Positions 58,020 to 64,000 of a stretch of 64,000 nt of DNA are shown here, one piece after another. The stretch's first letter is position 1. Every line of letters starts with the position of its first letter. The notes below the pieces were generated by a model. The model did no database searches. It worked only from the letters and a program-made list of their open reading frames with translations, and was not told the DNA's origin. The stretch comes from Papio anubis (Eukaryota > Chordata > Mammalia > Primates > Cercopithecidae), in NCBI RefSeq assembly GCF_008728515.1, contig NC_044988.1, forward strand, positions 34,451,159 through 34,515,158. Direction: 5' to 3'. The translations under genes and the position numbers were made by a program.

Positions 58020-58255
58020 GAATTTACCTTTGTTGTTGTTGTTGTTGTTGGTTTTTTTGCTTTTTGAGACTGAGTCTCGCTCCATTGCCCAGGCTGGAGT
58101 GCAGTGGCATGATCTCGGCTCACTGCAACCTCCGCTTCACAGGTTCAAGTGATTCTCCTGCCTCAGCCTCCCAAGTAGCTGGGACTACAGGTACATACCA
58201 CCACGCTCAACTAATTTTTTTTTTTTTTTGTATTTTTAGTAGAGACAGGGTTTAA
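58020..58255 (-). repeat. 5'-truncated Alu
   Basis: (TTG)n tract, then 'ttttttgctttttgagactgagtctcgctccattgcccagg', ending abruptly at 'agtagagacagggtttaacgtag', so the 5' half is missing. Confidence 0.93.
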
Positions 58256-58890
58256 CGTAGCCTTCAAATAATTTTTTTAACTACAAATTCCGTGGCTTTT
58301 GATTTTTCAAAAAGAGTCTCCACACTAAAGCTGTAATGGGTATTTGAATTCTAGAAGGAGGTGATTTTATTCAAACTGATAATCACTATAAAACATTATG
58401 TGTTTTCTACTGGAAATAGAAATACAGTGTATACAGATGTTTGTTAGACATCTCTAATAAAAAAATGAGTATTGCGTATAACCAGGCCTTCCTAGAATGT
58501 TTGCCCACAGCCACAGTGTTGTAGCAGTTCATATTATCTCTCTCATGGTCACATGTTAGGAGTAGAGTCATGCAGCAGTATGCAAAGCGAATCCCCTGTT
58601 GGGATGCCTGTTGGCTTCAGATTAGCTCTCTTATCAGGCAAAACAGAGACTATGGGCAAGGCCCAACATTTCCTAACTTCTGTTAATGGCTTATTCCCAG
58701 TCACAAAAGTTAAAACCTTAGAACAATCTTTTACTCCTCTCTCTTTCCCATGGCACAGCTTTAATATTCACTGAATCTTCTTTTATAGAATCATTTTTTC
58801 TGGTTCCTTTTTTGTGAATTTGTTGTTACTGTTCTCTCTCAAACTTCATATAGGATGTTGTCAGTGACTTAAGCAATAAGAAAAATCATT
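58256..58890. other. Unassigned intergenic stretch
   Basis: Non-coding sequence with no named repeat. Confidence 0.45.
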
Positions 58891-58894
58891 ATCA

Positions 58895-58937
58895 CATAAA
58901 ACAAAACAAAACAAAACACACAAACAAAAAAACAAAC

Positions 58938-58980
<43 letters not shown>
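58895..58980. repeat. AAAAC repeats followed by (CA)n
   Basis: Several 'aaaac' units, then about 38 bp of CA dinucleotides (58,941-58,979). Confidence 0.97.
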
Positions 58981-58982
<2 letters not shown>

Positions 58983-59565
58983 AGGATGGCCCTGTCCCTG
59001 CTTCTCTATGATCCTCTTTGTTCTACCCTACTGGTGGATCTATACCTAAGCTGGCAGCAAGATAGCTTGGCAGTTCCAGGTTACACCTAGCAGACCACAC
59101 CTCATGTCTCACTGGCCAGAGTCAGGTCACATACCCATCTTTAAGACAGTTGTTGGCAAGGAGTTACCCTGGAGCCAGGGATGAAACCACCTTCCCCTGA
59201 GTCACATGGGAAAGGACACCTAAACAAAATCAGGGTCTTGTCACCATAGGGAATGGGCTCTGAATGCTGGTGGATAATCCACAGTGTCTGCTCCAGACTC
59301 TAACTACCTCACTTTGAATAACTGCAGCCACCTCTTAACTGTGGTCCCTGCCTCCAGTTTTTGGCTCCATTTTCTCAACATGTATAATGAAGCCAGTACA
59401 ATCCTCCTTAAACACACTCCTGTCATGACAGCACTTTCTTGGTCAGGGGGCCTAGGTGGCTTCAATGTGACTGATGGACAAAGTTCGAACACCTTAGCTC
59501 CCCATTCAAGATGTCCACAACCAGACTCCAATCTATCCCTTATCCTTCTTTCTCTCTAGTTCCTT
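58981..59565. other. Unassigned intergenic stretch
   Basis: A 91-codon plus frame (59,284-59,559) overlaps a 75-codon minus frame. Neither is recognisable, and no gene is called. Confidence 0.4.
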
Positions 59566-59650
59566 ATAACAGGGATGGTAGTAAATATATCAGGCTTTGT
59601 GGCCATGTGGTCTCTGTCACAATTACAGTACTCTTCCCCTCATCTGTACA
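59566..59650 (+). repeat. Short hAT (Charlie/MER1-like) fragment
   Basis: 'gggatggtagtaaatatatcaggctttgtggccatgtggtctctgtcacaattac' resembles the 5' part of MER1/Charlie elements. Short and diverged. Confidence 0.5.
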
Positions 59651-59689
59651 GTTCAATAAGTTGTTTTCAGAAAAAGAAGAAGAGAGAGA

Positions 59690-60145
59690 GACCACATTCA
59701 TATCACTTTTATTACAGTACATTGTTATAATTGTTCTCTCTTTTTTTTTTAACTGTATCTTGCTATGTTGCCCAAGCTGGTCTTGAACTCCTGGGCTCAA
59801 GTAATCCACACACCTCAGCCTTCCAAAGCGCTGGAATTACAGGCATGAGCCACTGCACCTGGCCCAAATTGTTCTATTTTATTAGTAGTAATTGTTGTTA
59901 ATCTCTTCCTGTGCCTTATGTATAAACTTTATCTTTTCTTTGAATTTGCTTATCTGTCTTTCCACAACTATAAAAGTATACTTTTACCATTTATTTTATG
60001 TATTGGCTATCTCCCTAGACAAATAATAGGTATGTATGTATAGGAAAAAACACAGTATGTTTAGGGTTTGGTACTATCCACAGTTTCAGGCATCCACTTG
60101 GGGGTCTTGAAACATAACCCCTACAGATAAGAAGTGGACTACTGT
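59690..60145 (+). mobile_element. Tigger fragment, 3' end, with two insertions
   Basis: 'cttttattacagtacattgttataattg', 'ttgttgttaatctcttcc', 'aggtatgtatgtataggaaaaaac' and the end 'acagataagaagtggactactg' match the 3' half of the Tigger at 7.15-7.85 kb. It is interrupted by an antisense Alu fragment (59,742-59,863) and by about 90 bp of extra sequence at 59,934-60,024. Confidence 0.8.
59742..59863 (-). repeat. Partial Alu inside Tigger
   Basis: 'tttttttttaactgtatcttgctatgttgcccaagctggtcttgaactcctggg' to 'gagccactgcacctggcc'. About one monomer. Confidence 0.88.
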
Positions 60146-62030
60146 AGTCAGTTCTTCCCTTGTAGTGCAAAAGCAGCCATGCACAATACAATACAAATGA
60201 ATGTGACTGAAGGAGATCATTTTGGCTGCAGTGTGGAGGAAGAACTAAAAGGACATGGAAGCAGGAGGACAGCCAGGGGATGGGTGTCGTAAGCCTGGAA
60301 AATGTGATGGTAATACAAGTATGTCAAGCCCGCAGATCCTGACAGCAAGCATGCCTACCTGACTTGTGCCCAGGGAGAGGAGGTAACAGTGATTCTGGCC
60401 TATTCTTATTTCACCCCCTTTCTAGTGCCACTTTTCTGGGCTTTTTTACTGTATGTTATGCAGGCTATATGCTGTATCTTATAGCCCTTGTAAACAGCCT
60501 TAAATCCTTTCTAAACATCCTGGATAGTCCTAGAATCCTAGAATATGGATTCTTTCTTGGTTTCAAAACTGATTTTGTTATATTGCCTGGAAAGAAGAAA
60601 TGTTTTTATCGTAGAGGGTTGGTATTTCTGGGTAGGTTGATTCGAAGGATTAAGTTGTGAGGGCAGTTGGGACTTTTAGAGAAAGTGGATCCAGAAAATC
60701 TAAATTGTTACTAAGAAATATTGATGAGTGTAAGTCATGGAGCTCAGAAAGAAGTTTCTCTTTGATATTTTTTCTAAACTATGTGAAAGGGAAGCAATGG
60801 GAAATTCTGTGGACGGAGTCAGGAAAGCCTCAAGTAGGGTGGCTAGGAAAGGTGGAGGAGTTGCTACTAGGGAACCGAGGAGTGAATGTGGAGAGGGTGA
60901 AATGAGACAGGAGGCTACTTCCTCAAAGGTCAGGACAGTTATGAGAATGCTCTGGTTTGAACTTCAAGATGTTACTGGAAATGAATAACTACAAATACAT
61001 GCATGTTTATGCACACACACATACACAAACACACAAAACTATTGAAAAGAATATGTAGCAAATATGTTTTGTGAGTGAGCTTGTATCTAGTTAAAGTACC
61101 ATGATTATCTTTAAAATCTCTTGCTAGAGGAGGAGTGTTGACTGCCCAGTGTGGGCGTGGATAGGGAATGAATATCCTGGCTGTTGTATCCATAATTGAA
61201 ACGCACTGTGCCTCATCTCCACACCAGCCGTTACAGCCGTGCCAATCTCCTTCCTGTCAACTGCACAATAGCTTGTTGACTCTGCCTAATCTTTGGTCAG
61301 TTTCCCAGATATCCTTGTCTCTTCATTCTTAGTACATCACATCATTACTCAGACCTCTTCCCTGGGCCCCTGGCAGCTTTAAGTACCTCATTCAGCCCAA
61401 CCATTTTCCTGTGTTCTTGAGCAGTGAGGTCATAATTTCACAACCTTGGATATACACTGCATGAAGTAAAATGTTTACTAGATCAGATGAATTAACATTT
61501 TTAGGAAGTTCATAATTGATGGAGACAAATTACATGTGTACGATGCATCAACACACACACAAAATGTGCACATTCAAGAGAGATTAATAATGTATATGTC
61601 TATTAGATATAAAGCAGCTGTAGCCTATGAAGAAAGGACAGAAGAAACAGGGAGGGAAAGGAACTAGAGTCAACAAAGAAGAAAAGCAAAGATACCCACA
61701 TACATCCTACTTATAATGCAAAGCTTGTCACTGTTGGATAACATCACAAATCCCCCAGCTAAAACCCCCAATTTTTCTGTCTCTAAAGATATCTTTCTGG
61801 TTCTCAATCCCAGGCCAGGTGGGGCTCCATTTAACTCTCTTTTGTTTAATCCACTTTTGATCACTCTTAGGAAGTTTCACTTTGCTCAACAAGCTCAAGA
61901 TTGATCACCTCTGACTTTATCTGTTTATATTAGGAGTGTCTGGTTGAAGATAGAATCACAGATGCCCATTATTACCAGTATTATAACAATAAAGAGAAGC
62001 AATAGTAAATAAAGGAAACCCAGAGCCAGA
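60146..62030. other. Unassigned intergenic stretch
   Basis: Several short frames (up to 98 codons) on both strands without recognisable products. A CA-rich tract lies at 61,009-61,038. No gene is supported. Confidence 0.45.
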
Positions 62031-62034
62031 TTAT

Positions 62035-62225
62035 GGGGGTTTAAATCTGTTTTCCCACTTTTGTGATGTTCGACCTTCAGCAAATTATCTACCTTCTCTG
62101 TGCCTCCATTTCCCTATTCATAAAATGGAAACAATGAAAGTATCTACCTCCTAGGGTTTTTGTGAGAGTTAAATGGGTTGATACACATAAAGTACTTGGA
62201 CCTGCCCTGGAATATTTAGACCTCT
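62035..62225 (+). repeat. MIR SINE
   Basis: 'gtttaaatctgttttcccacttttgtgatg', 'tctctgtgcctccatttccctattcataaaatggaaac', 'ctaggg tttttgtgagagttaaatgggttgatacac' follow the sense MIR consensus. Confidence 0.85.
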
Positions 62226-63180
62226 GTGAATGGTAACCTGTATTACTGCTTTTCTCTTCAGTTAGGAATGACTAAATGTTGCAGTAAACTGCACATTCTG
62301 TTGACCCTTCCTGGTCACTGCTCACCCATCCCAAGCCTGTGTGATGGAATGTTCAACTCTGAAATGGCATCTAAGTGGCCAGGAAGAAAGGCTGGAGGGA
62401 AATGTGTAGACCAGCTGACCTCTATTTTAGGTTGAAGGTCTAGGCATTTCCTCCCCTTTCTCTACCTGTGAGAGAAGCCAACCAGAGCTGGCCAAGCCAT
62501 GATGCAGTCCCTCCTGCGGCCATTTCCTTCCAGCCTCTATTCATCTTTTACCACTCTCTAGCCAGCAGAAGCTGGTGAGTCTTGTGGTTACCACTCTTGT
62601 TTGTTGCCCCACATCCCAGCTTCATTTTCTCAGGATTACTGCCAGGCAATAAGGGAAGTTTGGGGCCTGAAAAAATCTGCCCCAAGCCTGCGTGGAGCAA
62701 AATACCCTTGGACATTATACCCGCAGAAGGTTCCTCAAAATTATGTGACATTTTTCAGCTGATTGAACTTCCCTAACCTGACTTCCTGGAAAAGCCAAGA
62801 ATTCAGAGAAAATGTAGGGCACTGACAAACCAACGAAGAGGTGAGTAAATTCTCCCGGAGTCCCCTGTCAGGACTGAAAAATGTTGTGTGAAACCTGTGG
62901 GCAGGGATAACCTCCAAATATTTGCCCTCCCACAAACTGTCCATAGGCCTAGCTGCCCTCCCATAGCTAGGTCCCAAATTGTTGCAAAAGCCGTATCCAT
63001 GTAGATCCTGCCAAACTAGCTAACTGGCCAATCTGTTTTCCCACAATATGAGTTACCTTACTGGGACGTGTGTCCTCAGGTATATGCACTTTGATCCAGT
63101 TACAGCAAGTTACCCCAAGGAAATAATCAGACAAGGGCATAGAGCTGATTGTGAAGGGTCATTCATGGTGCCGATGGTTT
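62226..63180. other. Unassigned intergenic stretch
   Basis: No exon of PDCD1LG2 or other gene recognised. Open frames of 60-80 codons overlap on both strands. Confidence 0.45.
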
Positions 63181-63409
63181 TGTAATATCAACACTTACAA
63201 ATTAGAAGCAACCTAAATTGCCATCACTAGGGGATGGCTTAAACAAATTATGGTATACGCATACAATAAAATACTTATGAGTCTTTACAAATAATCATGG
63301 GGTCTGTAATTACCAACATGGAAAAATGCCCATGATACCCTTGAAAAGTGATAAAACAGTTCAATGAATTACATTCTGATATAATGGTACTTATTAAAAT
63401 TGCATTCAT

Positions 63410-63640
63410 CAATGAGAACACTTGGACACAGGGTGGGGGAACATCACACACCGGGGCCTGTCATAGGGTGGGGGCAGGGGGGAGGGATAGCATTAGGAGA
63501 TATACCTAATGTAAATGATGAGTTAATGGGTGCAGCACACCAACATGGCACATGTATACATATGTAACAAACCTGCATGTTGTGCACATGTACCCTAGAA
63601 CTTAAAGTATAATAATAATAATAAAATAACTAAATAAATA
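63410..63640 (+). mobile_element. 5'-truncated L1PA 3' end
   Basis: About 230 bp: 'aatgagaacacttggacacagggtgggggaacatcacacacc' to 'gcacatgtaccctagaacttaaagtataataataataat'. Flanking near-duplicates 'aaaattgcatt.at' at 63,396-63,409 and 63,640-63,653 fit a target-site duplication. Confidence 0.93.
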
Positions 63641-64000
63641 AAATTGCATTTATATGAATGGTACCTATTAAAATTGCACTGATCTTCAATTTTAATAAGT
63701 ACCATTATATCAAAATGTGTCCAGGGATCTATAGAGAATTATATTCACAAAAATACTGACAGCAATTATCTCTGTGGTTATTTGGGTAATATTTACTTTT
63801 TTTTTTTTTTTTTACTTTTTTGGTATTTAAAAAATACTTAGCAATGATACAAGGTGCTATCTGAAAAAAACTAAACTTTTTAAAATAAAATTTGAGGGGA
63901 AAATGAACTAAGGTAGTAATGTTTTGGGAATAAGATCTTGGGTTGGCCACACCAAGCAGGTAACAGCATAAGGATAAGATAATTAACATTTATTGGGCAC
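63641..64000. other. AT-rich right edge
   Basis: Holds two further copies, one direct and one inverted, of the sequence flanking the L1PA insertion, and a poly(T) run at about 63,798-63,813. No gene. Confidence 0.5.

Noticed and set aside
62226..63100. Possible first exon of PDCD1LG2
   Set aside because: No match to the PD-L2 start or signal peptide, and in human the gene begins farther downstream of CD274 than this window reaches.
1..64000. CRISPR arrays, bacterial operons, phage or plasmid features, tRNA/rRNA genes
   Set aside because: The window is primate nuclear DNA. No regularly spaced repeats with spacers, cloverleaf or rRNA sequence was seen.

Overview
This window is primate nuclear DNA, most likely from an Old World monkey such as a macaque. 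It carries the CD274 (PD-L1) locus, with the 5' end of PLGRKT on the opposite strand. The case rests on a complete 290-codon PD-L1 reading frame split over six coding exons, one recognisable PLGRKT coding exon, and abundant Alu, L1, L2, MIR, Tigger and MaLR repeats. The PD-L1 residues (exon 2 'FTIYW', exon 3 'LDLTSL', exon 6 'GIRVTNSKKQR', exon 7 'DTQLEET') differ from human as I remember it and fit the macaque-type protein. The species call is from memory, not from an alignment.

Layout. 1-14.0 kb: the 5' part of PLGRKT (plasminogen receptor), minus strand. A CpG-rich promoter with a probable 5' UTR exon lies at 13.7-14.17 kb and the ATG exon at 10,891-10,977; the remaining coding exons lie beyond the left edge or were not found. 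Its introns hold old L1, L2, MIR, an Alu with an inverted duplication, a Tigger transposon inside an LTR-like element, and an MLT1-type LTR. 14.2-25.0 kb: the space between the two divergent genes, with LTR-like repeats, L1/L2 pieces and a large TATG/TGTA microsatellite. 25.0-45.5 kb: CD274 on the plus strand. It has an interferon-type promoter element, a CpG-rich exon 1, the ATG in exon 2, an IgV exon, an IgC exon, a transmembrane exon, two small cytoplasmic exons and a 2.7-kb 3' UTR. 45.5-64 kb: downstream intergenic DNA, dominated by a near full-length but broken L1PA-type element (46.77-53.14 kb, minus) inserted into an older L1. An MSTA/THE1-type LTR, Alus, a Tigger fragment and MIRs also occur here. 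PDCD1LG2, the next gene in human, is not reached.

How it works together. PD-L1 is the membrane ligand of PD-1 that restrains T cells. The IRF/ISRE-like promoter site explains interferon induction. The long 3' UTR offers post-transcriptional control. An L2 remnant just inside intron 4 supplies a stop codon and AATAAA that would yield the soluble PD-L1 isoform known in human.

No bacterial-style system, CRISPR array, RNA gene or new protein-coding gene was found. The observations most worth checking are the L2-derived soluble isoform, a perfect 18-bp-arm hairpin in CD274 intron 2, a 13-bp-arm palindrome in the promoter, a 14-bp tandem duplication in exon 1, the altered cytoplasmic tail, the apparent loss of the distal poly(A) signal, a tailless Alu head with target-site duplications, and a 238-bp duplication inside the L1 reverse transcriptase region.
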